64,000 nt of DNA from JAICMB01 sp035295125 (GTDB lineage: Bacteria > Acidobacteriota > Terriglobia > Bryobacterales > Bryobacteraceae): assembly GCA_035295125.1 (NCBI GenBank), contig DATGJP010000050.1, positions 1-64,000 of the forward strand, read 5' to 3'. Numbering within the stretch: the stretch's first letter is position 1; each line of letters opens with the position of its first letter. Shown here in pieces: positions 25,957 through 34,145 of the stretch. The notes beneath the pieces were generated by a model. That model was not told the DNA's origin. It saw nothing but the letters and a program-made list of their open reading frames with translations, and did no database searches. A program made the translations under genes and the position numbers.

Positions 25957-26208
25957 TTAGTGCGAGCGGCGCAGCCTGCGAAGGGGCTCGAATGCAAGCC
26001 CGGCAATTGCGTACAGACTGCCATTGAGGAGAATAAAACCAAGGATGCCAAGCGGCATTCTACGCCCGATAAGCGATGCAGGAGCAGTGATCGCCGCAAC
26101 CATCGAACGCCCTGGGTTGTAAGGGGGACCGACGAGCATCCCAACAAGTACCCAGCAACAGGCGATCACCAAGCCAAATAGAATCCAAATTCCTATTCTA
26201 CGGCCCAT
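25957..26208 (-). CDS. Small two-helix membrane protein
   Basis: An 83-aa hypothetical membrane protein. Two hydrophobic segments at about 7-29 (IGIWILFGLVIACCWVLVGML) and 48-72 are joined by a loop with GPPYNPGRSM, and the tail is basic (RRLRRSH). A strong ribosome-binding site, AGGAGGTGG, lies immediately upstream of the ATG at 26208, which is the main reason I accept such a small frame. No family is recognised. It lies between lpxA and lpxD, but the spacing and repeats give no evidence of co-transcription with either. Confidence 0.65.
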   Translation of the reverse strand: MGRRIGIWILFGLVIACCWVLVGMLVGPPYNPGRSMVAAITAPASLIGRRMPLGILGFILLNGSLYAIAGLAFEPLRRLRRSH

Positions 26209-26326
26209 TTTCCACCTCCTGATTTCATTATAAAGCCCGATTGATCAAAAACCCGGCCGTCGGTGTGAAAGAAACCGTTAACCTGCGAAGACGAACCGGC
26301 ATCACGTCGAACTCCATCATTCCGTA

Positions 26327-26431
26327 ATCCTGAGGACAAAGCTGCCGCGAGATCTCAATCTCATCGCGCCGGAGGATCGCGAAACCGGGTGGAAAGTCCT
26401 CGGACTTGAACCCAAGCCGCTTGTACCACCA
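26327..26431 (-). pseudogene. Glyoxalase/bleomycin-resistance family remnant
   Basis: A 35-codon stretch reads WWYKRLGFKSEDFPPG, then FAILRRDEIEISRQLCPQD. This resembles residues about 15-50 of glyoxalase-fold proteins (the FYxRLGF and AILRRDGVEI motifs). No matching N-terminus or C-terminus is present in any frame, and a complete family A repeat lies just upstream at 26472-26550. I take it as a decayed gene fragment. The surrounding open frame (26228-26602) runs through the repeat and is not a gene. The whole 439-bp gap holds only this and the repeat. Confidence 0.45.
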
Positions 26432-26471
26432 CGCAGAACAGCCGCAACAACTGAGATTCTCGGGTTTGAAA

Positions 26472-26550
26472 AGGGTAGGACAGGCGGTTTCGCCTGTCCT
26501 ACCCCGGTGAAGTCCAAAGGCAGGCTGAAGGCCTGCTCCACCCTTCCACA
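26472..26550 (+). repeat. Family A palindromic element, best-preserved copy
   Basis: The left half is a perfect 14-bp stem (26473-26486 with 26491-26504) around GTTT. The spacer has CCCGGTGAAGTCCAAAGG, the right hairpin is CAGGCTGAAGGCCTG, and the element closes with CTCCACCCTTCCACA. The ends GGGTAGGACAGGC and GCCTGCTCCACCC are imperfect terminal inverted repeats. Confidence 0.88.
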
Positions 26551-26647
26551 TTCTCCAAATCGTCGCGGGACGCGAAGAGTCAGAGGCCAAAAAATACTCC
26601 ATCGTCGGTCACGGCCGACCTGCCAGATGGACTCGTAAGTCATTGAA

Positions 26648-27688
26648 ATGACGCAGATCGGCATAAGTTTGTATCATACAGGGGTGCTTGTTTCAGAGAT
26701 CGCACAACGCCTCGCGCTGACGTGGGAAGGCGAGGATCGTGAACTGCGCGGCGCCGCGCCCTTGGAATCGGCTGGCGCATCGGACCTGTCGTTCGTCGGA
26801 AACCGCAAAGCCGCCGTGGCCGCTCAGAATTCCAAAGCCGGCTGCTTCGTCGCGACCGCGGAATTCCCGGCCGGCAAAACTTTAATCCGCTCCGCTGATC
26901 CGCGCGGCTCATTTGCCCGAGCGATCGCGTTGTTATATCCAAATTCTCCGCTACGGCCGGGCATTCACGGCACGGCAGTCACGGACGGCGCCTTAATCGA
27001 CGCGAGCGCGTACATCGGACCACATGCGACCATCGGTCCAGGTGCGCGGATCGGCTCCGGAACGTCCATAGGTCCCGGCTGCGCCGTCGGCGCCGGTGTT
27101 CAAATCGGTCGCGATTGCCGCCTGTATGCCAACGTCACCGTTTACGAAAACGTCTCCATCGGCGACCGCGCCATACTGCACTCCGGCTGTGTGATTGGTG
27201 CCGACGGTTTTGGTTTTGCGATGGTCAAGGACCACTACGAGAAATTCCCGCAGATCGGCCGCGTGGAGATCGGCAACGACGTCGAGATTGGCGCAAATTC
27301 CTGCATCGACCGCGCCGCGCTCGGTGTGACCTCGATCGGCGACGGCGTGAAGCTCGATAACATGGTGCACGTCGGCCACAACTGCCGCATCGGCCGTCAC
27401 GTTGTGGTCGCCGCGCAAACCGGATTCTCCGGAGGCGTGGTCGTCGAAGATTACGCCGTTATCGGAGGTCAGGTCGGCATCGGCGACAAGGCTCGCATCG
27501 AATCCGGCGCAGTGTTGGGATCCGGCTGCGGTATTCTGACCTCCAAGATCGTCCGCAAAGGTCAGGTTGTCTGGGGCACCCCCGCGCGTCCCCTGAAGGA
27601 CCATTTGGAGCAGTTGGCCAACCTCGCCCGCCTCCCGGAGTTGCGCAAGGAAATAGCCGAGCTGAAACGCCAGTTGTCATCGGGATAA
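26648..27688 (+). CDS. lpxD: UDP-3-O-acylglucosamine N-acyltransferase LpxD
   Basis: Third step of lipid A synthesis: N-acylation of UDP-3-O-acyl-glucosamine. The protein is 346 aa from the ATG. A GTG at 26684, preceded by a G-rich stretch, would give 334 aa and the more usual short leader before SEIAQRL, so the start is uncertain. The N-terminal uridine-binding domain ends near residue 105. Hexapeptide repeats of the beta-helix follow, with the catalytic histidine at H241 or H244 in DNMVHVGHNCRIGRH and the GADGFGFA motif at about 184-191. A C-terminal helix (PELRKEIAELKRQL) completes the trimer-forming tail. It is monocistronic. Confidence 0.95.
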   Translation: MTQIGISLYHTGVLVSEIAQRLALTWEGEDRELRGAAPLESAGASDLSFVGNRKAAVAAQNSKAGCFVATAEFPAGKTLIRSADPRGSFARAIALLYPNSPLRPGIHGTAVTDGALIDASAYIGPHATIGPGARIGSGTSIGPGCAVGAGVQIGRDCRLYANVTVYENVSIGDRAILHSGCVIGADGFGFAMVKDHYEKFPQIGRVEIGNDVEIGANSCIDRAALGVTSIGDGVKLDNMVHVGHNCRIGRHVVVAAQTGFSGGVVVEDYAVIGGQVGIGDKARIESGAVLGSGCGILTSKIVRKGQVVWGTPARPLKDHLEQLANLARLPELRKEIAELKRQLSSG

Positions 27689-27709
27689 CGGGGCCATCCC
27701 ACACGCATT

Positions 27710-27745
27710 TTACAAAGCCTTTACACACCTTACAACCGACTTACA
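27710..27745 (+). promoter_or_regulatory. Four phased TTACA direct repeats
   Basis: TTACA occurs at 27710, 27721, 27730 and 27741, that is with steps of 11, 9 and 11 bp, close to one helical turn each. The block lies 93-128 bp upstream of the DUF3738 gene start. Direct pentamers with this period are the usual binding pattern of OmpR/PhoB-type response regulators, so I infer an operator for the downstream operon. No clear -35/-10 pair could be fixed; TTGGAA (around 27760) is a weak candidate. Confidence 0.45.
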
Positions 27746-27837
27746 AGAAGCCGCTAAGCCTTGGAAAATGTTATTGTTTTCTGCAAAAGGAAGCCAACGG
27801 AAGCGCCCTTTTTTCGTCTGAGGTAAAGAGGTCAATC

Positions 27838-28716
27838 ATGCATAGAATCGTCGTCGCAGCGGGAGTCGCTACACTCGCGCTTGTCAATGCGCCAGGCGCG
27901 CGCGCCCAGTCTACCGGGGTAGATGTTCAGAAGCCCCCATCGTTCGAGGTCGCGTCGATCAAGCCCGGCGACCCGAGTTCACACCAGGTGCAGATTCGAA
28001 TGTCGCCCGGTGGCCGGATCTCGTGCAAGAACGTCCCTGTGCGATTTCTGCTGCAGCGGGCCTTCGATATCCAGGATTTCCAGATTGTTGGAGCACCAGC
28101 TTGGGTCGGCTCCGATCGCTTTGACATCGAAGCGAAAGCGGATCACGAAGTGAACCAAGAGGAGATTGCGCTGATGCTGCAATCTCTCCTCGCCGATCGC
28201 TTCAAGCTCACATTCCACCGCGAGACGAAGGAACTTCCCATCTATTCGCTCGTTGTGGGAAAGAACGGACCAAAGCTCAAAGAGTCCGAAGGAGGTTCGA
28301 ATGGCAAGCCCATGGCGGGTGGCCCGCCCATGCCGGGTGGCCAGCCAATGCCGGGTGGCAAGCCTATGATGGTGCGCATGGGCCGCGGCATGATTGAAGC
28401 GAACGGGGCGTCCATGGAGACATTGGCGGGTCAACTCGCCCGCAATCTTGGCCGTCCGGTCATTGACAAGACCGGACTTGCCGGATCCTATGATGTCAAA
28501 CTGGAATGGACTCCCGACGAGCAGGCTGCAGGTCCTGGCGGTCCCGGAGGTCCTGGCGGTCCCGAACCGAAGGGGGATGCTGTTCCGACCGCTGAATCGG
28601 CCGGACCGTCGCTTTTCACAGCAGTCCAGGAACAACTCGGCTTGAAGCTCGACGGAGGAAAGGGGCCGGTCAAAGTAATCGTGATTGATCATATCGAGAA
28701 GGCATCGGAAAACTAA
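27838..28716 (+). CDS. DUF3738 / TIGR03435-type secreted protein
   Basis: An exported 292-aa protein of a family expanded in Solibacter-like Acidobacteriota and without known function. A signal peptide (VVAAGVATLALVNAPGARAQ) is followed by the family core: PPSFEVASIKP, MSPGGRISCKNVPVRFLLQRAF, QIVGAPAWVGSDRFDIEAKA and LLADRFKLTFHRETKELPIY. Inserted after the core is a Met/Gly/Pro-rich stretch of PMPGG units (about residues 155-183), and later GPGGPGGPGGPEP. The ATG follows AAAGAGGT. Its stop overlaps the start of the TonB receptor by one base (TAATG), and the VWFA gene follows. It may be a periplasmic or surface partner of that receptor, but this is inference. Confidence 0.85.
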   Translation: MHRIVVAAGVATLALVNAPGARAQSTGVDVQKPPSFEVASIKPGDPSSHQVQIRMSPGGRISCKNVPVRFLLQRAFDIQDFQIVGAPAWVGSDRFDIEAKADHEVNQEEIALMLQSLLADRFKLTFHRETKELPIYSLVVGKNGPKLKESEGGSNGKPMAGGPPMPGGQPMPGGKPMMVRMGRGMIEANGASMETLAGQLARNLGRPVIDKTGLAGSYDVKLEWTPDEQAAGPGGPGGPGGPEPKGDAVPTAESAGPSLFTAVQEQLGLKLDGGKGPVKVIVIDHIEKASEN

Positions 28717-31700
28717 TGTTGTTGCGTCTGCTTCTTGCTCTTTGGTGTGCGTCCGCCCTGGCCGCGGAACATCACGGTCAGGTGACGTTCGGTGGTCTGC
28801 CGCTCGCCGGCGCGACCATCACTGCCAGCCAGGGCGATAAGAAACTGGTTACGGTCTCCGACCTGGAAGGCAACTACTCATTTCCCGATCTTGCCGACGG
28901 TGCCTGGCAATTTCGCGTGGAGATGCAGTGTTTCGCCCCCGTCGAGCAACAGGTCAACATTGCCGCCGGCACTCCGCCCGGAGCTTGGGACCTGAAGCTG
29001 TTGCCTCCCGACCAGATGCACGCGGAGGTCAACACCGCGGCTCCCGCGGCGCGAGTCGCCATCGCCGAACCGACAAAGAAAGGGGCAGCGCCCATTGCGC
29101 CCGCGAACACTTCGGGCGGGTTTCAGCGCACCGAGGTGAAAGCGTCCGCCGCAGCCGGAAACGCACCATCTACCAACGCGACACCTGCGCCAGCCCAGAC
29201 GGCGCCCAGCGACGAAAGCGCCGCCGAAATGAATCAGCGTGCGGCCGACGGATTCCTGATTAACGGCAGCTCCAACAATAGCGCCACCTCGCCATTCGGT
29301 CTGTCGGGGGCGTTCGGCAACAACCGCCGGGGGCCGCGGTCCATGTACAACGGCAACCTCGGCCTGACGTTCGATAACTCCGTCCTCGACGCGCGGTCGT
29401 TCTCACTGACGGGCCAGGACACCCCCAAACCCACGTATGACCGGCTCACCGGCCTGTTCTCGTTTGGAGGTCCAATCCGTATTCCGCACCTCGTGCGTAA
29501 TGGCCCGATGTTCATCATCAATTACCAGTGGACGCGCAACCGCGATGGCACCACACAGTCGGGTCTCGTGCCCACGCTCCTGCAACGCGCGGGCGACCTG
29601 TCGGACCGAACCGCTCCCATACTCGACCCATCCACGGGGGTACCATTTAGCGGCAACGTTATCCCGTCCGATCGCATCAGCTCGCAGGCCCGATCGCTCC
29701 TGAACCTCTATCCGCTTCCCAATTTCACGGGCAGCGGAATCTACAATTTCCAGATCCCGATCATTAATATCACCCATCAGGATGCTCTACAGGCACGTGT
29801 CAACAAGAGCATTGGCCGCAAGGACCAGATCTTCGGGACGTTCGCGTATCAAAACACGCGGGCGGACAAACCGAGCCTCTTTGGCTTTCTGGATACGACC
29901 GACACCACGGGTATCAACAGCAACATCAACTGGCGTCATGCCTTCAATGTGCGGCTTTACGGAACGCTGGGATTCAGCTACAGCCGCTTCGCCAACCGCG
30001 CCACGCCATTTTTCGACAACCGCGAAAACGTCTCAGCCGCCGCAGGTATATCGGGCAACAACCAGGAACCGGTGAACTGGGGACCGCCGCAACTGAACTT
30101 CTCGAGCGGCATTTCCCCTCTCACCGATAGCGAGGCTTCGTTCACACGCAATCAAACGGCGGCGATTTCTTATGCCGTGTTGTGGAACCGTGGCCGTCAC
30201 AACTTTTCATTCGGCGGCGACTACAAGCGGCAGCAGTTCAATCTCCTTGCGCAGCAGGACCCCCGCGGCACATTCACCTTCACAGGGGCAGCGACGGGCT
30301 CCGACCTTGCAGGCTTCCTGCTGGGCGTGCCCGATACCAGTTCTATTGCTTTCGGGAACGCCGACAAGTACTTCCGGGCCTCGGCGTCTGACGCGTATGC
30401 CAACGACGATTGGCGCATCAATCCCGGCTTCACGCTCAACGCCGGCCTCCGCTGGGAATACGGCTCGCCGATTACTGAACTCTATGGACGGCTTGTAAAC
30501 CTCGACGTTCTTCCTGGATTTACGGCTGTTGCGCCGGTGGTGGCAAATGATCCGCGTGGCAGCCTCACCGGCCAGACTTATCCCGACTCGCTGGTGCATC
30601 CCGACAAGGCGGCAATTGAGCCGCGCGTAGCTGTTTCCTGGCGGCCTTTCCTGGCTTCGTCGATGGTCGTGCGCGCAGGCTACGGCCTCTACTACAACAC
30701 CTCCGTCTACAACAACATCGCGCTGCAGATGGCGCAGCAGGCGCCGCTCTCGAAGAGCCTCAGCGTGCAGAACAGTCCGGCCAATCCCTTGACCCTGGCA
30801 AATGGCTTCAACATCCCGCCCGGCCTGGTTTCGAACACCTTCGCCATCGACCCGAACTTCCGCGTCGGATACACGCATAACTGGCAGGTGTCGGTACAGC
30901 GCGACCTCCCCGGCGCGCTGGTGATGACGGCCACCTACCTCGGCATCAAGGGAACGCGAGGAATGCAGGAGTTTCTGCCAAACACCTACCCGGCAAGCGC
31001 GCTGAATCCATGTCCGTCGTGTCCGTCCGGGTTCTACTATCTCACCTCCAACGGAAACTCGACGCGGGAAGCCGGCCAGTTGCAATTACGGCGCCGCTTG
31101 CACAACGGCTTTACCGCGAGCCTGAACTATACCTATGCCAAGGCGATCGATGACGCCGGCCTGGGAGGTCGAGGGCAGGGAAGCGCTGTCATCGCACAGA
31201 ACTGGCTCAACCTGAGCGCCGAACGCGCCTTGTCCAGTTTCGACCAGCGCCATCTCCTCACGCTTCAGGCGCAATACAGCACCGGCATGGGTATCGGCGG
31301 CGGCACCCTCTTGAACGGTTGGCGAGGCGCTTTGTTCAAAGAATGGACTTTCGTGACACAGATCAGTGCCGGAAGCGGCCTTCCGCTGACGCCGATCTAT
31401 CTTTCGGCCGTGCGGGGAACCGGTGTCACCGGCCCGCTTCGCCCCGACTATACCGGCGCTCCGCTTTATGCCGCCCCCGCGGGTCTGTTTCTCAATCCCG
31501 CAGCCTATGTCGCCCCGCCGTCGGACCAGTGGGGAAATGCCGGACGGGACAGCATCACCGGACCATCGCAGTTCTCGCTCAGCGCGTCAATGGGCCGCAC
31601 CTTCCGCGTCAACGATCGCTTCAGTTTGGACTTGCGGTTCGATGCGACCAACGCTCTGAATCACGTCACGTACCTCAGTTGGATCACCACTTTGGGCAGC

Positions 31701-31772
31701 AACCAGTTTGGCGCCCCTACCGCGGCTAATGCGATGCGCAGCATCCAGACCACTCTCCGGGCGAGGTTCTAA
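28716..31772 (+). CDS. Oar-like TonB-dependent receptor
   Basis: Outer-membrane protein of 1018 aa. After the signal peptide (LRLLLALWCASALAAEH) residues of about 20-100 form a CarboxypepD_reg-like beta-sandwich (GLPLAGATITASQGDKKLVTVSDLEGNYSFP). A low-complexity Ala/Thr/Pro linker follows (about 105-170), then a plug and barrel rich in aromatic strands ending in TLRARF. The layout matches the Oar/TonB receptors that are abundant in Acidobacteriota and linked to import of large polymers or adhesion. A CPSC pair (NPCPSCPSG) lies in a predicted external loop. It is the middle gene of a tight three-gene operon: the DUF3738 stop overlaps its start and the VWFA ATG follows its stop without a gap. 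Confidence 0.9.
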   Translation: MLLRLLLALWCASALAAEHHGQVTFGGLPLAGATITASQGDKKLVTVSDLEGNYSFPDLADGAWQFRVEMQCFAPVEQQVNIAAGTPPGAWDLKLLPPDQMHAEVNTAAPAARVAIAEPTKKGAAPIAPANTSGGFQRTEVKASAAAGNAPSTNATPAPAQTAPSDESAAEMNQRAADGFLINGSSNNSATSPFGLSGAFGNNRRGPRSMYNGNLGLTFDNSVLDARSFSLTGQDTPKPTYDRLTGLFSFGGPIRIPHLVRNGPMFIINYQWTRNRDGTTQSGLVPTLLQRAGDLSDRTAPILDPSTGVPFSGNVIPSDRISSQARSLLNLYPLPNFTGSGIYNFQIPIINITHQDALQARVNKSIGRKDQIFGTFAYQNTRADKPSLFGFLDTTDTTGINSNINWRHAFNVRLYGTLGFSYSRFANRATPFFDNRENVSAAAGISGNNQEPVNWGPPQLNFSSGISPLTDSEASFTRNQTAAISYAVLWNRGRHNFSFGGDYKRQQFNLLAQQDPRGTFTFTGAATGSDLAGFLLGVPDTSSIAFGNADKYFRASASDAYANDDWRINPGFTLNAGLRWEYGSPITELYGRLVNLDVLPGFTAVAPVVANDPRGSLTGQTYPDSLVHPDKAAIEPRVAVSWRPFLASSMVVRAGYGLYYNTSVYNNIALQMAQQAPLSKSLSVQNSPANPLTLANGFNIPPGLVSNTFAIDPNFRVGYTHNWQVSVQRDLPGALVMTATYLGIKGTRGMQEFLPNTYPASALNPCPSCPSGFYYLTSNGNSTREAGQLQLRRRLHNGFTASLNYTYAKAIDDAGLGGRGQGSAVIAQNWLNLSAERALSSFDQRHLLTLQAQYSTGMGIGGGTLLNGWRGALFKEWTFVTQISAGSGLPLTPIYLSAVRGTGVTGPLRPDYTGAPLYAAPAGLFLNPAAYVAPPSDQWGNAGRDSITGPSQFSLSASMGRTFRVNDRFSLDLRFDATNALNHVTYLSWITTLGSNQFGAPTAANAMRSIQTTLRARF

Positions 31773-33863
31773 ATGCGATTTACTGTTGTTTTACTGTCGA
31801 TTCTGACGGCGGCGGCGCAGCAGGTGGGACAAAACGGCGCCGCTTCCCAGGAAGGCGCCACCTTTAAAGCCAGCACTCAACTGGTTGTCGAGACCGTCGT
31901 GGTGAAGGACAAGAGCGGCAAGCCAGTGTCCGGCCTGACGGCCAAGGATTTCACTATCACAGAGGACGGCGCGCCGCAGACCATTCGTTTTTTTGAATTC
32001 CAGGAGATGAAGGATCTCGACGCCACCGCCTCACTTGGCCCGGTTGAAGGGGCACCCACGCTTCTCAACAAGCTTCCGCACTCGCAGATCTCTCCCGAGA
32101 CTCCGGGAGTCACTAAATATCACGACCACCGCTTGCTGGCAATGTATTTCGACATGACCGCCATGCCGGTGCCCGACCAGATGCGGTCACTGACTGCCGC
32201 GAAGAAGTTCATCGCCACCCAGATGACGGCGAATGACCTGATGTCGCTGATGATGTTCTCCGGTGGGGCTGTTCAGGTGCTTCAGGACTTCACCGCCGAC
32301 CGCGCACGCCTGCTCAGTGTGATTGAGACCATGATTGTCGGCGAAGGCGATGCGTTCAGCGAAGATCCGAACGACGCCAGTTCCTCGGATACGGGCTCAG
32401 CCTTCGGGCAGGATGACGGCGAATTCAACATCTTCAACACCGATCGGCAATTGTCGGCCCTGCAAACGGCGGCGAAAATGCTTGGCAACCTGAGTGAGAA
32501 GAAAGCCCTGATCTATTTTGCCAGTGGCCTGCGGCTCAATGGTGTGGACAATCAGGCACAGTTGCATGCGACGATCAATGCAGCCATTCGGGCCGGCGTT
32601 TCGTTCTGGCCCATTGATGCGCGCGGCCTGATGGCGCAGGCGCCCCTCGGCGATGCCACGCGCGGTTCTCCGGGCGGCAACGCGATGTACACTGGTGCGT
32701 CGGCAATGGCCGTGATGTCGAATTTCCAGCGTTCTCAGGACACGCTATGGTCAATGGCTGCCGACACGGGCGGTAAGGCGCTGCTCGATAATAACGATCT
32801 CGCAGCCGGTATCATCCAGGCTCAGAAGGCGGTCTCCAGTTACTACATCATCGGCTATTACACGACGAATGAAAACCTGGACGGGAAGTTCCGGCGCATC
32901 AAAATTTCACTCAACGGCGCCGTGGCGGCGAACCTGGATTACCGGCAAGGCTATTTCGCAGGCAAACAGTTTGCCAAGTTCACCACTGCCGACAAAGAGC
33001 GCCAGCTAGAGGATGCCCTCATGCTGGGCGATCCGATCACGGAACTCACCATCGCCATGGAGGTGGATTATTTCCAGATCAATCGCGCCGAGTATTTCAT
33101 TCCACTGACCGTCAAGATTCCCGGGCACGAGTTAGCCCTGGCGCGCCGTGGCGGCGCTGATCACACACGCATCGATTTCATCGGTGAAGTGAAGGATGAG
33201 TTCGGCACCACGATTCAGAACGTCCGCGACAAAGTGGATGTCAAGCTGACCGATGTGGCCGCATCCGAGTTATCCAAGCGGCCAATCGAGTATGACACCG
33301 GATTTACGCTCCTGCCCGGAAAATATAAGGTGAAATTCCTCGCACGAGACAATGAGACCGGGCGCATCGGAACTTATGAGGCAAAATTCCTGGTCCCCAA
33401 TCTTAACAAGGAAGATAAGCGCGTTCCGATCAGCTCGGTGGTACTGAGCAGCCAGCGCGTGGACATTAAGGATGCCATCTACAATGCGCTGAAAGAGAAG
33501 GATCGCGCCGAAACCGCCAACCCGCTGGTTGTGGACGGCCAGCACCTGATTCCCAGCGTGACCCGCGTGTTCAGCAAGAGCCGCGATATGTACATTTATC
33601 TGCAAGCGTACGAGCCCGCCGCTACCACGGTCCAGCCTTTAGTCGCGTTCGTGAGCTTCTATCACGGCCAAACCAAGGCCTTCGAAACCGCGCCTCTCCA
33701 GGTCACTGAAGGTCTGAATAATCGCCTGAAAACCGTGCCCCTGAAGTTCGATCTTGCGTTGAACCAGCTAACTCCGGGCGAATACAACTGCCAGGTCACC
33801 GTACTTGATCCGGCGGGTCAAAAAGTAGCTTTCTGGCAAGCTCCTGTGAAGCTGGTGCCATAA
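31773..33863 (+). CDS. VWFA-related protein (TIGR03436 type)
   Basis: Exported protein of 696 aa. After a signal peptide (RFTVVLLSILTAAAQQ) comes an Ig-like segment of the acidobacterial VWFA family (TQLVVETVVVKDKSGKPVSGLTAKDFTITEDGAPQTI), then a von Willebrand A-like domain at about 120-390. The metal-binding site is incomplete: at D127 the sequence is FDMTAMP, where a MIDAS would read DxSxS. The C-terminal 300 residues are beta-rich and unclassified. Members are thought to mediate protein contacts at the surface. It begins directly after the receptor stop codon and ends the operon; a family A repeat follows. Confidence 0.88.
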   Translation: MRFTVVLLSILTAAAQQVGQNGAASQEGATFKASTQLVVETVVVKDKSGKPVSGLTAKDFTITEDGAPQTIRFFEFQEMKDLDATASLGPVEGAPTLLNKLPHSQISPETPGVTKYHDHRLLAMYFDMTAMPVPDQMRSLTAAKKFIATQMTANDLMSLMMFSGGAVQVLQDFTADRARLLSVIETMIVGEGDAFSEDPNDASSSDTGSAFGQDDGEFNIFNTDRQLSALQTAAKMLGNLSEKKALIYFASGLRLNGVDNQAQLHATINAAIRAGVSFWPIDARGLMAQAPLGDATRGSPGGNAMYTGASAMAVMSNFQRSQDTLWSMAADTGGKALLDNNDLAAGIIQAQKAVSSYYIIGYYTTNENLDGKFRRIKISLNGAVAANLDYRQGYFAGKQFAKFTTADKERQLEDALMLGDPITELTIAMEVDYFQINRAEYFIPLTVKIPGHELALARRGGADHTRIDFIGEVKDEFGTTIQNVRDKVDVKLTDVAASELSKRPIEYDTGFTLLPGKYKVKFLARDNETGRIGTYEAKFLVPNLNKEDKRVPISSVVLSSQRVDIKDAIYNALKEKDRAETANPLVVDGQHLIPSVTRVFSKSRDMYIYLQAYEPAATTVQPLVAFVSFYHGQTKAFETAPLQVTEGLNNRLKTVPLKFDLALNQLTPGEYNCQVTVLDPAGQKVAFWQAPVKLVP

Positions 33864-33875
33864 GGGGTTCAACGA

Positions 33876-33905
33876 AAGGTGGAGCAGGCGGTTTCGCCTG
33901 TCGTC
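33876..33905 (+). repeat. Family A hairpin, short copy
   Basis: AAGGTGGAGCAGGCG opens the copy and the CAGGCGGTTTCGCCTG stem occupies 33885-33900, just after the VWFA stop. It may end that transcript. The gap to the tRNA (80 bp) also has a weak hairpin GTCC.ACGAGTTGGAC and nothing else. Confidence 0.7.
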
Positions 33906-33985
33906 GTGGGAGTCCGTCCACGAGTTGGACGAAACATTCAACTACCCGCCTTCCAGGGGTAACGTCACTAGTGCTTGAAGTTCTG

Positions 33986-34072
33986 TGGTGCGGATGAGAG
34001 GACTTGAACCTCCACTCCCTTGCGAGAACTAGAACCTGAATCTAGCGCGTCTGCCAATTCCGCCACATCCGC
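33986..34072 (-). tRNA. tRNA-Leu (CAG)
   Basis: An 87-nt class II tRNA on the minus strand including the encoded CCA. The acceptor stem GCGGATG (34072-34066) pairs with CATCCGC (33996-33990), discriminator A. The D-arm has GGCGGAATTGGCAGAC. The anticodon stem CTAGA/TCTAG closes loop TTCAGGT, giving anticodon CAG. The long variable arm (CTCGCAAGGGAG) and T-loop GGTTCAAGTCC are typical of leucine tRNAs. It lies 73 bp downstream of the protoglobin gene on the same strand. Confidence 0.96.
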
Positions 34073-34145
34073 ATTGATAGGCAGGGAACAATATTATTGT
34101 CGGCGACTTCTCCCACCCTGTCAATCGGCACGGCTGCAGCGGCAT

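Noticed and set aside
24970..26181. 403-aa open frame antisense to lpxA
   Set aside because: lpxA is certain on the other strand; the antisense protein shows no domain.
26228..26602. 124-aa open frame on the minus strand
   Set aside because: It runs through a family A element. The peptide GGAGLQPAFGL...RTGE recurs in the frame crossing the copy at 22893, which shows it is repeat translation.
33986..34072. tRNA-Leu as an attachment site for an integrated element
   Set aside because: No integrase, no direct repeat of the tRNA end in the window, and neighbours look like ordinary chromosomal genes.
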